DNA from: Cenococcum geophilum 1.58
Taxonomy: Eukaryota > Ascomycota > Dothideomycetes > Gloniales > Gloniaceae
Assembly (NCBI GenBank): GCA_001692895.1
Contig: KV748179.1
Span: 1,674,001-1,738,000 of the forward strand
DNA length: 64,000 nucleotides
Direction of reading: 5' to 3'
The notes under the pieces are model-generated. The model was given only the letters and a program-made list of their open reading frames with translations. It made no database searches and was not told the origin of the DNA. Position numbers and translations under genes: made by a program. The stretch's first letter is position 1, and the number at the start of each line of letters is the position of its first letter. Positions 1 through 11,323 of the stretch are shown in pieces.

Positions 1-1000
1 AAGCAGTTGCGGAGGGTATATATAGCCGTAGAAGGGTTTATTAGACCGTAACTGGGCTATACCAGGCGGGATAGTAATGCTACCAGATAGGGACGTATTA
101 CAGGATAAGCTCCGTACCTAAGCTGCGAACTACTAATTAACCTCACCCTAGCGAACACGCATATTTAACCGTAGGGATAGTATATAAAAGGTAGGCTAGA
201 GGAACAACCGCTACAGGCAGGCACCTACAATAGCTGCGCGGTTCCCCCGCGGGACAACAGGCAGTATCTAAGTAAAATCACCGCCTAAGATAGTAGGGAG
301 TCCACTAAAGGTAAAGTCGTTAGAACGGACGTCCGTAAGCATACGGTGTACGGCTTTAAAGTAGTAGCGGTGCTGTATTAGCACCTCATCCTAAATAAGC
401 AGAGAGGTACAGCGTAGAAGCTTAGCCAGATATAACCTTTTAGAGACATTGCAAGTAGACTCTTTATATAGGTTAATAGGTATCTAAAAACGGGAGTGGG
501 CAGTACGGCCGCTAGGCAGTAGTAGGGCTATAATGCTAGAAGAAGCTATGTAAAGAACAATCTTACCGCGCAAGCGGTAGTAGTGGCAGAGGTAGTAATA
601 GAGAAACGTTTTACCAATGCCTATAGGGCCCTAGAGAAAGAAGCGGGTGGTTTACAGATCCGTATCTATAGCGGCAATAATAATATTAAAGCACGCTGCC
701 TAATTAGGATTTAGCTGCTGGCGTAGCTTAATAAACTGGCGTTCTTCCTCTATATAGTTATATTATAGCTCCGCTATAAAAAGCGGGTTACTGCCCTCAG
801 CGATAATACCCCACTAGTATTGGAACTGGGGCAGGCTATAGTCCATAAGCGTCTTTTGGTAATCTGTAAGTATCTAATAGATAAGGTATAGGCCATAATT
901 AAGATAGGTGTTATCATCGTCGCCGACTATAGGAGGAGCATTAGGTTAGCGGGCTAGAAAGCGAGGCAGATTATCATAGATAGACTATTTAAAGTGGTTC
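1..1000 (-). pseudogene. Helitron Pif1-like helicase domain (partial)
   Basis: This domain would unwind DNA 5' to 3' during rolling-circle transposition. A Walker A motif reads GPIGIGKTF at about 604-633 (family form GPGGTGKTF). A Walker B region reads I-stop-DEVLIQHR at about 367-400; the stop is a TAG where Trp is expected (IWDE). A third helicase motif, LGGDFT, lies at about 268-290, followed by LPVVPRGNRA and then LRLNMRVR further toward base 1. The three motifs are in the correct order and spacing for the Pif1 family. The domain runs off the window, so the C-terminal motifs cannot be judged. It is inactive as written because of in-frame stops. Confidence 0.82.
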
Positions 1001-1599
1001 TATAAAGCAACTGGCTCCGTAATAGGGCTGTAAAGTAAAGCGGTTATAAATAAGGAGCGTAGCTAGGCACTAACGGCAAAAATGGCGGCCTCTATTAAGT
1101 AATTAATCCACTTATAATTATCCTCTAATAGCCCTAGGGCCACGTAGGCGGCCTAAAAGGTTAGATAAACTATACTAGCAATAGTACGGAGGTCCTTAAA
1201 GAAGGTAGGGCCGGGAACAGAGGTTAGTAGCAGCTATAGGTAGAACCTCTTACCTATAACGGGATTGCAGTAATACATACGGCCTATTGCGGAGCCTTGC
1301 TAGCGTAGACGCCACTCCCGTTGCTTTAAAAGAAAGGTATACTGCTTAGGGAAGTCTTAATATAGGCGGTTACGGCTATCCTTATACTCCGCGTTATACT
1401 TAAAGAAGGCCGTTAACGTAGAGTTAGAGAGCTTAAGACGCTACTAGATTTCCTCTACGGACTAGTCTAGCTAAAAGTATATGGGCTGCTTACCTGAAAG
1501 GTGCACCGCAAGCTGGATTATAGGGGGGTACTCCTTATAAACGGGAAACTTAAACAGCCGCTAAATAGCCTTGGAGGGGCTAATATAACGGCCCTATAA

Positions 1600-2450
1600 A
1601 TACTAGCTTACCTTATCGCGGTCCGTAAGCCGTAAAGTAATATAGTTATTCCCCTTGTATATATACTTATAGATATACTTAATGGACTTTACAGAGGCGT
1701 AGATCTTAACATTAATATAGGTATAGTACTTTGCGGTTAGATAAGGACTATATGGAATAATCTAGTGGTTATTCATTTTAAACGTAGCTCTAAGAGGCCC
1801 CGGTAAGCGGATAGACCACGTCCGCTAATTATTATAACAGCGGTATTCTAGATAGCCGTCCTTATATATAACAGTAGTAGGGTTAAAACGCCTAGGGTAC
1901 TACTTCGAGCAGGTTAGCGAAAGGCCTAGCCCTAGCAAAACTATATAGGGAGCTCGCGGATTCCAGGAGCCGCAAGGGCCGTAAACTATTATTGACTTTA
2001 TAATCTTAGTAAGACGACCAGTAGGATCGTCCTCCGGCTATAGAAGCTCCGCGGATATAAAACGGTTAATGACGGCTAGATCTAGCAGCCTATTACGGTT
2101 ATGCAGATATAGGAAGAGTAGTAGGTGTATATGGGGCAGGCCCCGTTTCTAGTACTTAATAGTTTAAACGGAGCCGCGGTACTAGCCAAAGATCTGCTTT
2201 TATTTTAGGTTGTGAAAGAGGTGGATAACTTTTATATAGAAGACGCGCATAACCAGATCGGGCCTGTCTGTAGCGGTCTAGCCAGGTAGTAGCTTGCGGG
2301 TAATCTCATTTTACCTAGGGTTAGCAGTAAACGTAATAAATATACTTAGACGGCCGTATTTATAGATAATAGCTATTAAATCCTAATAGCACTACCTAAT
2401 AAAGCGATTTCCGCCAAGGAAACTTAATAGAAGGACTACGCGGCGGCCTA
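1600..2450 (-). pseudogene. Helitron Rep (HUH endonuclease) domain
   Basis: The Rep domain nicks and religates DNA at Helitron ends. On the minus strand, FITFTANPR (about 2340-2310) is followed by RPDLVMRVF, then KRGLPHIHLLLFLYLHNR (about 2151-2092). The latter contains the HUH metal-binding pair (His-Ile-His) in its usual KRGLPHxH setting. Further on, SIKYIYKYIYKG (about 1690-1648) matches the YxxKY catalytic-tyrosine region. Both catalytic motifs are intact in sequence, but TAG codons in between break the frame, for example directly before KRGLPH where Trp or Gln is expected. Identification is firm because several independent motifs fall in order. Confidence 0.87.
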
Positions 2451-3179
2451 ATAATTGAGGGTCCAGATTATAGCGGGTAAGAGTATCCGCAACGCCATTA
2501 TATAGCTCCGCGCGGAGGGTTATTTAGTTAGAGCGGATCCAGCTAAGCTTATTCTAATTACAGAGCGCCCATATATCTATGATATACTGCTAAAATAGCC
2601 GGCAGTAGGCAAAAGGGACTAACCTAGAGTTAATATAGACGTATAGGTAGAACTAAAAGTACGCCTACTACGTTAAACGGTCTCGCTAGCGGGCCTAATT
2701 AGAGTTGCGTAGCTGGAGACCCTAGTGCCAGCCAGTATTACCGCGGGGGAAGAGCAGCACGTAGTGGAGCGGCATATATGCGGCATGCGTTAAGTTAATA
2801 CAGCAGTAACGCGGCTACTTATTAGGCACACAACGCTCCGCAAGTATAATATCGCGAAAGCTGGCATTACCGTACTTATCTAGTATAATAACGGCCACCT
2901 CATTACTTATTAGGAGGTTCTTACGGCACTAATTAGCACCAGCCTTTAAGATAAGCCGCATCTGTAGGTTTAAGATAATCCGCGACGGGGCCGTTACGGG
3001 CTAAGCCTAAAGCCGTTCCCTTATGGTTTAATAGAGGGCGATAAAAGGGTTCCGTACCTTAGATAGCATAGCAGTAAGGCACCATAGAATGGTTACATCT
3101 AGCTAGGTATTAGGACGGGCCCGTAGCTAGACATCTGTAGTATAACTAGGGTCGTAAAAGTATAGCTGTGTATACCGCG

Positions 3180-3560
3180 GAGTAATATCAGTAGGAGGCT
3201 CTAGCGGGCCCTATAGATGGTAAAGCTCACCATATATCTAAAAGCAATTTAGGCTACCGCGGGCTATACTACGGTTAGTAACGGTACAGTTTACGGATAT
3301 AAAAGCCAATACTGCATTATATGCGCGGAGCCGCTCCCTAAACTACCTAGCAGAAGTACTACGGGACTCTAAAAGGTTGCGTAGATATTCTGGCGGAGGC
3401 TAGAATAGAGGGAGGTTTATATTGCCGTGCTTATAGCAGGCTTTAAACCGTGGATTACTGGGATACAATATACTAACACGTTTATCTATCCAATATAGGG
3501 CGGCGCAGAAGTTACACTTAACGTCTATAGGACCGAGATATAGCTGCTCCATAATATGGC
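3180..3560 (-). pseudogene. Helitron-like N-terminal zinc-finger region
   Basis: The minus strand reads CNFCAALYW, then CYKHGNINLPLF, then PPPEYLRNLL, then FRERLRAYNAVLAF, and finally a QLYFYDPSY-like stretch near 3140. This is the conserved Helitron-like N-terminal segment, with a CxxC...CxxxH zinc-binding pattern followed by the proline-rich LPPPP-type strip and the RAYN motif. It lies directly upstream of the Rep domain, as in intact elements. The frame is nearly open, with only a TAG in the proline-rich strip and after FQ. The likely start of the protein lies further up, at about 3700-4000, but no convincing initiator was seen. Confidence 0.8.
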
Positions 3561-3609
3561 GGACGGTAGGACCACAATCTAGCTACTCCGCAATAGGGCG
3601 GACCGTAGT

Positions 3610-3681
3610 AGGTCGCGGCTAGATTAACACAGGTGGTCGCGGCTAGATTAATATAGGTGGTCGCGGCTGGATTAATACGGG
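3610..3681. repeat. 24-bp tandem repeat, three units
   Basis: Three consecutive 24-bp units begin GGTCGCGGCTAGATTAA at 3610, 3634 and 3658 and differ only by a few transitions. In the Helitron reading direction each unit would encode an eight-residue proline/arginine-rich repeat (VLIQPRPP-like), so this is probably a linker ahead of the zinc-finger region. A shorter AGCAGCGGC-type repeat follows at about 3697-3730. Confidence 0.75.
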
Positions 3682-4075
3682 CGGTATAAGGGGAGAAGCA
3701 GCGGCAGAAGCAGCGGCGGAAGCAGTAGGAGCTATAGTTTGGTTTATAGGCTGCGGAAGGTCCGTAAAAGGTCGTCAGGACCGCCTATTTCTCTTCTCCT
3801 ATATATATAGAGTTAGAAAGGTAGTAAGTTAAAGAGGAAATAAAGAATTAACCCTATAAGAGTTACAGGTCTTATACGGAGCTCCACGACGGTTCGTAGT
3901 AAAGTTAGTAGAAGAGTGATACTGCTTATAGGCAGTACAAAATATACAATTAGAAGGCATTTAGGCGATAGATATAGTAAGTAGCAATTAGGGCAGAAGG
4001 TAGAGAGTAGTAGAGCAGTAAGGGGTAGGAAGAGGTTGTAAGCTTATAGAATCTGCAGAGCCTGTAGAACTTTGG

Positions 4076-4135
4076 TAGAGCTNNATNCAGAGCTCCNTNN
4101 AGAGCTCCGTGCATAGCTCCNTNCACCCCCTACGA
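4076..4135. other. Ambiguous bases in a GAGCTCC-rich repeat
   Basis: Runs of N at 4083-4125 interrupt short repeats of the type AGAGCTCCNT. The consensus was not resolved here, probably because of the local tandem repeat. The Helitron 5' boundary may be inside this stretch. Confidence 0.7.
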
Positions 4136-4302
4136 AATTTTTTCCGTAGAGCTCTAAAGCTTTACATTAGTATATTATTACTTAGCCTTAAGATATATAG
4201 ACAAAAGTAGTGCTATTTTAAAGCGCTTTATAAGCTCTATAAAACTATATAAATAGAACTGTTATATATCTACTACTAGGGAGTGCATCGCAGGTGCAGA
4301 AG

Positions 4303-4318
4303 GGTCGGTCGGTCGGTC
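4303..4318. repeat. (GGTC)4 microsatellite
   Basis: Four GGTC units lie in a segment (about 4285-4375) that is visibly richer in CG and CA/TG steps than its surroundings. It may be younger or less mutated. Confidence 0.8.
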
Positions 4319-4504
4319 GCGATTTAATGGGGTAGTACGGACCCTACACGTGACCCGACAAATAACAACCAATCAAAATAACCAATCTTAAGAGTCGCTT
4401 AAAATTAATTCAGTATATATAAGAAGGGAATCCTAATAATAGATAGCCATAAGCAACACTATAGATAACCTTAGGCTATTAAACACCTTAAGTTCCTTAG
4501 GCTG

Positions 4505-4640
4505 CCGTATCTCAACCTATGCCTTAAGCTCCGTAATAAGCTCCGAAGCAATCTCCGCAGTAACCTCCGCAGCAACTTCCGCAAGAACCTCTGCAGTAAC
4601 CTCCATAGTAACCTCCGTAACTACCGCAGCAACAGCAGCT
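4505..4640. repeat. Degenerate CCTCCGYARYAA tandem repeat
   Basis: Units of about 12 bp, such as CCTCCGCAGCAA, CCTCCGTAGTAA and CCTCCGTAAGAA, repeat through this stretch and recur at 4915-4970. Units differ mainly by C/T and G/A changes. Confidence 0.7.
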
Positions 4641-5284
4641 GTAGTAACCGCAGTAGCTATATATATATACACCACCTAAACCGGCTATACCTAGTGTGGA
4701 GCAAGGACCTAGGTAAGGACCTAGATATAGTAAGGAGGTAGCTATAATTATAAAGATCTACACAGATAATAAGTTATTTATGGCTTGCTAGGGAGTTCCT
4801 ACCTCCCTTAATTGTTATATAGGAGAAGGAACACCCTAGTTAAAGAGTGTATACTACCTTCTTTACGGATCGCCGCTACTATAATTAAGGTTAAGGCTAA
4901 AGCTATAACCGAATCAACCTCCGTAAGAACCTCCACAGCAATCTCTATAAGAACCTCCGTAAGAACCTAGACCTGCAAACAGTATTTTTAATTAGCAGCA
5001 ACAGTTATCTATTCCTTCATAAACATTTAATAAGCTTTAGAAGATTTAGCGTAGAAGATTCTAAAACTTCTATAGTTCCTAAGGTAGCTATAGAGGTAGC
5101 TACCAGCGTGATCTAAATAGGAAGTTCTTATAGAGGGTACCGTGAAAAGAGAATGATATAAGGGGGAGGTAGTTAGAACGGTATAGTTACGGAAGCAACC
5201 TATAAAAAGAAGAATTGCCAGAAGGCTTATACCTATGTTGCTGTTATAGGACACCCCGTAACACCTTATACGCGCCTACCTATT

Positions 5285-5395
5285 TCTACCGCAACATTTG
5301 CAATATCCGATCTGCAATACCCGCAATATTCACAATATCCGCAATATCTGTAGCAATATCCGTAATATCCGTAACGATATCCGCAACGCCTACGA
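5285..5395. repeat. Nine-base GCAATATCC-type repeat
   Basis: Repeated nonamers of the type GCAATATCC and GTAATATCC fill this stretch. They keep all frames open and so create the spurious open frames on both strands nearby. Confidence 0.7.
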
Positions 5396-5561
5396 ACTAA
5401 CCCTATAATAAGACTCCGTGCCGATCTGCCTACGGAACTAACCCTATACTGGCACCGCACTACTATATAACAACGACTATAAGTACCGTACTGTACTGCT
5501 ATATACCATCGACAAACTAATAGCGCCGCTATGCCTGCTATTACGATACTAATCACGCTAA

Positions 5562-5660
5562 TACGCCTGCGATCTACTAACTAAATGATCGTGCCTATAC
5601 GCCTGCGATCTACTGACCAAATAATCGTGCCTATACGCCTACAATTAACCGACCGACTGA
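5562..5660. repeat. 36-bp tandem repeat
   Basis: Two near-identical 36-bp units (5562-5597 and 5598-5633, each starting TACGCCTGCGATCTACT) are followed by a partial third. Differences between the first two units are single transitions. Confidence 0.75.
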
Positions 5661-5806
5661 TAGACAAGCTCTATACCTAACCACTATCACTACCGCCGCT
5701 AGTACCGTACTACTACCCGAACAAACTTTTACTGCTTCTACCTACAGCTAAACTAACACTTTGCTGCCTTTCTGCAGCGCTACAAGCATAAAGAAAAAAC
5801 TGCTAG

Positions 5807-5986
5807 TGTCGGAATATATGGACAGAGGTTATATTATCTCTAATTAGTCACCCTTGTGGTGACTCATCAGCCCCCTACTTAGGCACTGCGATCCTTACGA
5901 TCCTTTGCTTTCTACATCAAAAAGAACAACAATTATCATACTATCTACGAACCGTAGCTACGTAATATCCCCTTATGTAACCAACA
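5807..5986. mobile_element. LTR-like sequence, probable solo LTR
   Basis: The 180-bp stretch begins TGTCGGAATATATGG and ends TATGTAACCAACA. This gives TG...CA ends and a six-base terminal inverted repeat (TGTYGG/CCAACA), as in Copia-type LTRs. Its end resembles the LTR of Copia J. The five-base flanks (GCTAG and GTTAT) do not match, so this is either a truncated element end or a solo LTR whose duplication has been lost. Its right edge abuts the integrase of the next Gypsy relic. Confidence 0.5.
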
Positions 5987-5989
5987 GTT

Positions 5990-7110
5990 ATAGTTAACCG
6001 CTTTAGTAAACACCCGTTCTTAATTCCCTATTATAAAAACATTAATGCTAAAGAGGTAGCCTAGCTATATATCCATTACGTCTACTAAATATATAGACTA
6101 TTAGATACTATTATATCTAATTATAGGCTATAGTTTATATCGGCCTTCTAGAATAAGTTTACCTAGATTTTAAGCATTAAGCTAAAGCTTTCTACGGCTT
6201 ATTACCCCTAGATAGACGGCCAGATAAAGATTATAAATTAGTACCTGGACTAGAGGCTTAGGCCCTTTATTAACTATTTTAAGGATAACTGGTCTAAACT
6301 ATTACCCTTAATAGACTACGCGCAAGCAACCCTACCCCATAACTCTATAGGGTTTGCCCTAATTTAGCTAGAAATAGGATATTTACCCTATATAAGCTTT
6401 AACTGGAAAAGGCTAGAAGAACCCTAGACTATATAAAAGAAGCTATCCTATACTAAGGCCTAATAGTACACTAAATAATTAGAGGAGGCCTAGACGGTAG
6501 CCTATAAGAACCTAGAAAAAGCTTAGAAGTTAATAGAATAGTAGGCGAACAAATACCATTAAAAGCCTAATTTTGCCCCTAGCGATATAGTCTAGGTTAT
6601 AATAAGGAATTAGAAGACTAAACAACCTAACCGTAAGCTGGACTACTAGATAGCAGAACTATATAAGGGTTTTAAAAAGATAGGTAACTTATACAAGATA
6701 AAGCTCCTAGATTTAATTAGGGTTCACCCTATTTTCTTACTAGATAAGTTATAAAAAGCTATAAACAACCTATTACATAGATAAAAAAACGAGCCTCCCC
6801 TACTAGTTTAAGTAAACGGTAATAATAAATAGGAGGTTAATAAAATACTAGCCTATAAGATAGTACGGGGAACGCTAAAATACTATATCTAATAGAAGGG
6901 CTATAATCCTAACCTAACCTAGTACCCTATATAGAACTTTATAGGCTGCCCCTAGAAGCTTAAAGAATTTTATAACTAATACCCTAATATACCTAGACCC
7001 CTAAAGTACCTAGACAAATAGATAGAATACTAGTATAATAAAGATAATAAGTTACTGGAAGAATATAGGGATAAAAACGCCCTAAAGCCCTAATACAGCT
7101 ATCTACCAAA
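5990..7110 (+). pseudogene. Gypsy A' integrase core and chromodomain
   Basis: Integrase inserts element DNA into the genome. The remnant reads VNRFSKHPFLIPYYKNI, then TIISNYRL (family TIISDRG), then IKLKLSTAYYP-stop-IDGQ (family STAYHPQTDGQ). The catalytic Asp of the ISD motif is Asn here and the HPQ motif is YP-stop. A long C-terminal tail leads to a chromodomain-like piece (Y-I-stop-KGYNPN followed by FIGCPQKLKEF) at about 6880-6980. That domain in chromoviruses targets insertion to histone-marked chromatin. All changes fit transitions. Confidence 0.82.
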
Positions 7111-7164
7111 GTCTGCCATATTCTGCCGTTTTCTGTCAGTACTGTAAAATATTAGATATCTAGG

Positions 7165-7187
7165 AACTTTAACCGCCGGTTAAAGTT
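7165..7187. promoter_or_regulatory. Conserved palindromic motif, copy 1
   Basis: A perfect 11-bp inverted repeat (AACTTTAACCG / CGGTTAAAGTT) around a single C lies in the 3' non-coding part of Gypsy A'. It is followed by ATCTAATTAGTTAGATC. The same module recurs at 28218, 43413 and 57612 in other elements. Its function is unknown. Confidence 0.7.
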
Positions 7188-7404
7188 ATCTAATTAGTTA
7201 GATCTGTGCTAAGACTTTTAACGGCTACTCTTTCTAGCCTAGTGCTTCCACTTAGCCTATAATCGCCCTTTGTACTTAGTCTGGACGTACTTATATTCCC
7301 TTTATCTCCTTATCTTATATTTTATAATCCTACGTTTATAAGCCTAATACTACCCTATTTCTAACTAAGCCTAAGGGTAGGCTTTCTTTTAAAGAGGGGG
7401 GTAA

Positions 7405-7614
7405 TGTAACGGCGCTATTGTACATTACCTGCCGAATTCTGCTATATTCTACTAACCTATAATTAGCCTACCTAAAGCTAGCGCCTTAGCGGCTCACCCT
7501 ATATATTTATTTACATCGGTCCTGGCGACCCCTTTTCCTTCTCTTTAGCTTAGTATCTTCGTAATACAGTATTCTACAAGCTTCGGTTCAGAGGCATTTA
7601 TACAAGCCGTAATA
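7405..7614 (+). repeat. 3' LTR of Gypsy A'
   Basis: This 210-bp LTR starts TGTAACGGCGC after a G-rich polypurine tract and ends GCCGTAATA. It matches the 211-bp LTRs of Gypsy A (27785-27995 and 33764-33974). The terminal TA where CA is expected is a typical RIP change. Confidence 0.83.
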
Positions 7615-7848
7615 GTTTATACTGTAGCTAAGTGGTACGGAGCTTATTACCTTACAGGTAGTCCTAGTATAATTTAACAGGATTTAGTAAAACTTAGTGG
7701 GACTTAGTAGAATATAGCAGAATGCAGTAGATTGCCGTTAAATTGCCGTAGATTGCTATTAGATTACTATCTTATAGTTAGTCTCTAGTTACTAAGTTAG
7801 TAGAAATAAGTAAATGTATATAAGGTGTTACGGGGGTGTCCTATAATA
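7615..7848 (-). repeat. 3' LTR of Gypsy E
   Basis: In minus direction the LTR starts TATTATAGGACACCCCC (TG to TA at the terminus). It is preceded by a polypurine tract (a run of eight G at about 7851-7858 on the complementary strand). It aligns with the plus-oriented LTR at 37565-37812, which starts TGTTATAAGACATCCC. The left end, where it touches the A' LTR, is approximate. Confidence 0.75.
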
Positions 7849-7899
7849 GTACCCCCCCTTTAAACTTAAGCTTCTGCGAGGTAGGGCTATAGTAGTTTT

Positions 7900-10800
7900 A
7901 GGTAAAGTTTATAAAAGTCTTTTACGGCTTATATAAGTCGTATAGAGTTAATAGGTTCCTATAAGGGCTTAGTAAAGCCTCCCTATTTCGTAAGATATAT
8001 ATATTAGCGTTTCCGTTTATTATACTTAATATTATTAATTCTTTTAATAAAGTACTTATTCTTACTATCCACTTTAACTAGTAAGGGAGGGGTTTATATT
8101 TATCTAAGCAGGGTATTTAATATAGGGGTAGTAGGGTAGAGGACTAACATATAGAATATAGGGTGGATTTTAACCGTATTAGGGAGCTTTAGTTAGTAGG
8201 CGTAAGAGGAAGTAACCTCCTTAACCTTATAAGGGCTAGCGTTCTTTTAATTAAGTTTCTTAATAGGTTATTTTATATTTAGATTTCTTATATCTAGCCA
8301 AACAAAGTTACTAATTTAGTAGGCTAGTACTAGGGTTTATTTCTTATTTACTGCGGCTTTATAAATAGATTAGGCCTATATTATTTTATTAGTAAGAAAC
8401 TATTATAGTTTCTCCATCTTCCTTATAAATTTATTTACTTTTATAACTTATAAGACGTAATAAGCGGGGTAAGGAATATTACTAAAAGGTTTAAAACCTA
8501 TTTATAGATGCTAGCCGTAATTAGCTAGGAATGGGAAGACCTTTATCCCTTACAACGTCAAAATGGGTCCTTAGGTTATCGGTAAGAACTAACCAATTAA
8601 ATTAGCTGGATTTGGTGCCTATACTTAGAAATTTATGGGTTTTCCTATACGGACCACTTACTTTAAGGACCCTAACGTTGCAAGGGATAGTTTCTAAGAT
8701 AGAATTATTTATAGTAAACTTAGTAAATATAAGCTAGTTAATCTAGTTATCTTATAAATACGACGTATATATTTAGATATACTATTCTATTATAGCGTTT
8801 ACACGTTCCGTTTAACCGTCTATTTCTAGGTAATATATAGTAAATAGTAGTACTTTAATACGGAGTTAGATAGTTAGCTCTTTCTAAAATATAAAGATAA
8901 ACTAGATACCTTTATTAGAGATAATTGTTTTAGGGAGTTTATAGAGTTTTATACGTAATCTAGGAACAGTTAGGCAATAGTAGGAGTTAATATATTAGGG
9001 CAGGCGATTAAGTGCCTTATCTTAGATAGTTGGTTTATAACTATTATAATATTTATACAGCCTTTACTTACGGGGAGGTTAGTAATAAAGTTAATTAAAA
9101 TATCCTTTTATCTTTAGTCTGGAATAGGTAGTAGCTTTAAAAGGCTGTTATACGTCTTATATAAAGCTTTAGCTCATTAGTAGATATAGCAGCTAAAGAC
9201 GTACCTTTATATTATATTATATATATTTAGCCTATAGTACTCCCGTTAGAGTAGCTCTAGGGTTTTTTCTTAGCCTAGGTAGCTGGCGATAGGTAGGCCG
9301 TATACGTATTTAAGGAGCTTAGGCCAAAGTTTATTATGGTTAGGGATAACTAGGCGGTTCTAATAATATAAGTAGTTTTCGAAAGCTTTATATTTACTTA
9401 AAGAAATCCTTTTAAAGCGTCTAATGCTATCTTAAATTAACTTAAGCGTCTCTTAGAAAAACCTGTTATTTAAATATTTATTAATTATAATCTATTTAAT
9501 TAATTAATTAGTTATTTTAAGGATATATACTATAAGGTCTTTAGTAGGAGAATTAAATAGTTTAGGGTAGAGTAGGGTCTAACTTTAGTAAGAGCGCGCT
9601 TCTTTTAGTACTGGCGCGTCTTATAAGCGTTAGGTTAGGGTATTAGGCTTCTAATCTTAAATGCCTAGGCGGTACGTAATTAAAAATCGGAAATAAGATA
9701 AGTATTCTAACTAGCGGGCCTAAGGGTAGTTTAGCTATTTTATAGTTATAAAGTACTATAAATTCTTATAGTTGCTAAGGACCTTAATTAGAAATCTACG
9801 CCTTCTAGTTGAGGTCGGTATTATTTAAAATATCTAATAATAGCTAGTAATTCTTTATTGTAAATCTTATAGTTATATTTAGTTAGGCTTAATTATTTTA
9901 AAAAGTATACTATAGGGTGTAATACTCCATCCTCGTTATATTAAGATAGGATGCCTCTAGTAACGTAGTTAGATAAATTAGCTTCTATAATACTTATTTA
10001 GTTTAGGTTAAAGTATTAGAGTATAGGCGCAGTAGTAAATATAACCTTTAGATAAGTAAAGGCCTTTTTATATTCCTTATTAAAAATAAAGACTTTACTC
10101 TTTTAGATTAAGCTATAAGGGGTAAAGCTAGGGCGGAGAAGTTATTAATAAACTATTAGTAGAAATTGGTAAATTCTATAAAGGCTCTTATATCCTTAAT
10201 ATTCTTAAGTTCTTACTAGTTTATAATTACTTTAACTTTCTTTAGGTCTATTTATATACAATTTATAAAAATAAGAAGCCTAATATATAGGACTTCTATT
10301 TTATAGAATTTGTATTTATTTATATCTAATTATAGACTAGCTCCTTATAGGGCTTATAAAATAAGATTAACGTATTTCCGGTATTTAGTTAGGTTATTAC
10401 TATATATTAGGATATTGTTAATATAAGTAGTATAGAAGATATCTAGGTAAGGACGTAGGGTGTTATTTATATAATATTAAAATAAGCTCGGAGTGTTTAT
10501 AAGGCTAAAGAGTATTATTAAGTACTTAAATAATCTATATTAGGTATAAAATATAGTAAACTATTTATCTCCTTTTATAATATAAAGGCGGTTAAATATA
10601 GAGATAATATTAAGCTTTGTGTAAAAGCAAGCCTTACTTAGTTTAGCGTCTCTTATATTAGTGGGATTAGATATTAGTTCTTAATAGTAACGGTATTTAG
10701 AGCTTAATAGTCTACGTAAAAGTATAGTCCGCCGCCTAGTTTCTTAATAAAGATTACTAATACGGCTATAGGTAAAGAGCTTACTTTAATAAATCCTTTA

Positions 10801-11004
10801 CTTAAGTTCTTATCTAGGTACTTTTATAGCACTTAGAGTTTATTTTAGGATATCCCGTATAGGGGTCTAAATCTAAGCTACTTTCTTCTTTAAGTATAAT
10901 CTTATAGTTATATAGTCGGTATTCTAATAGCTTATTAGCTTCCTTTTATAAAAATATATTTAGGCAGTAATAATACTCTACTAGTACCTTTATAGTAGGG
11001 TTAG
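7900..11004 (-). pseudogene. Gypsy E integrase, RNase H and reverse transcriptase
   Basis: On the minus strand, TTYINNILIYSNN (about 10450-10405) is the reverse transcriptase YxDD box, with both aspartates as Asn (family YIDDILIYS). Integrase follows at about 9150-8750: LPIPD, DILINFITNLP, INQLSKIRHLIACPN and an ETDGQ-like end. RNase H occupies the interval between. The reverse transcriptase N-terminus continues beyond element D at 21798 and upward. Numerous stops make it a pseudogene. Confidence 0.8.
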
Positions 11005-11262
11005 TATAAGGGTACTTTTGGTCCCTTACTCGGCTATATCCTAGGAGCTCTTAGGGGCTGCCAAGGCTAGCCTTTGGCTAGGCCTTGGCCACCCCTTATA
11101 AGCTCCTCAGGCTTATAGCCTCCTTCCTCCCCTATCGGTTCGTCTCTATACTAGGCTATTGCCTACCCTCATTACTATATCGTCCTCTTCTATCGACTCC
11201 CTATGTAACTCATGCTTGGCTTGCCTGCTCCCTACTATATACCCTAGCAATACTGCCTTATA
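11005..11262 (+). repeat. 5' LTR of element D
   Basis: The LTR starts TATAAGGGTACTTTTGG (TG mutated to TA) and ends GCCTTATA. It matches the right LTR over its full 258 bp with scattered transitions. The 60-codon open frame within it is non-coding. Confidence 0.88.
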
Positions 11263-11323
11263 TTTAAACCGATTCTATATCCTTGCGGGTAATAGCCTAT
11301 AGCAAGCTAAGGGCTTCGCCCTC

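Larger units (their letters stand above)
1..4075 (-). mobile_element. Helitron relic, cut by left window edge
   Basis: Reading the minus strand gives the RepHel protein of a rolling-circle Helitron in its normal order: an N-terminal zinc-finger region (about 3560 to 3180), a Rep nuclease (about 2450 to 1600) and a Pif1-type helicase (about 1000 to beyond base 1). Long stretches have few stops, and most of those are TAG where tryptophan (TGG) is expected. It is therefore decayed by transitions rather than deletions, and is better preserved than most elements here. The 5' terminus (expected TC after an A) should lie near 4075-4300, but ambiguous bases at 4083-4125 hide it. The 3' terminus is outside the window. 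Confidence 0.85.
4136..5806. other. Low-complexity interval without recognisable gene
   Basis: No conserved protein motif was found on either strand. The interval is built of short degenerate repeats (annotated separately) separated by AT-rich sequence. Short open frames at 5027-5254, 5215-5400 and 5266-5556 come from the repeats: their translations are Tyr/Ser/Ile/Cys-rich and show no family motif. I see no host gene. Confidence 0.6.
5987..7614 (+). mobile_element. Gypsy A' relic: integrase, chromodomain, 3' LTR
   Basis: This is the 3' end of a chromodomain Ty3/Gypsy element of the same family as the full copy at 27785-33974. It holds the integrase core, the C-terminal chromodomain, a purine-rich tract at about 7391-7401 and a 210-bp LTR. 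Gag, protease and reverse transcriptase are missing; the left end is cut by the LTR-like sequence at 5807-5986. Confidence 0.85.

Noticed and set aside
5027-5556. Three overlapping open frames on both strands
   Set aside because: They lie in nonamer and other low-complexity repeats; translations are Tyr/Ser/Ile/Cys-rich with no motif.
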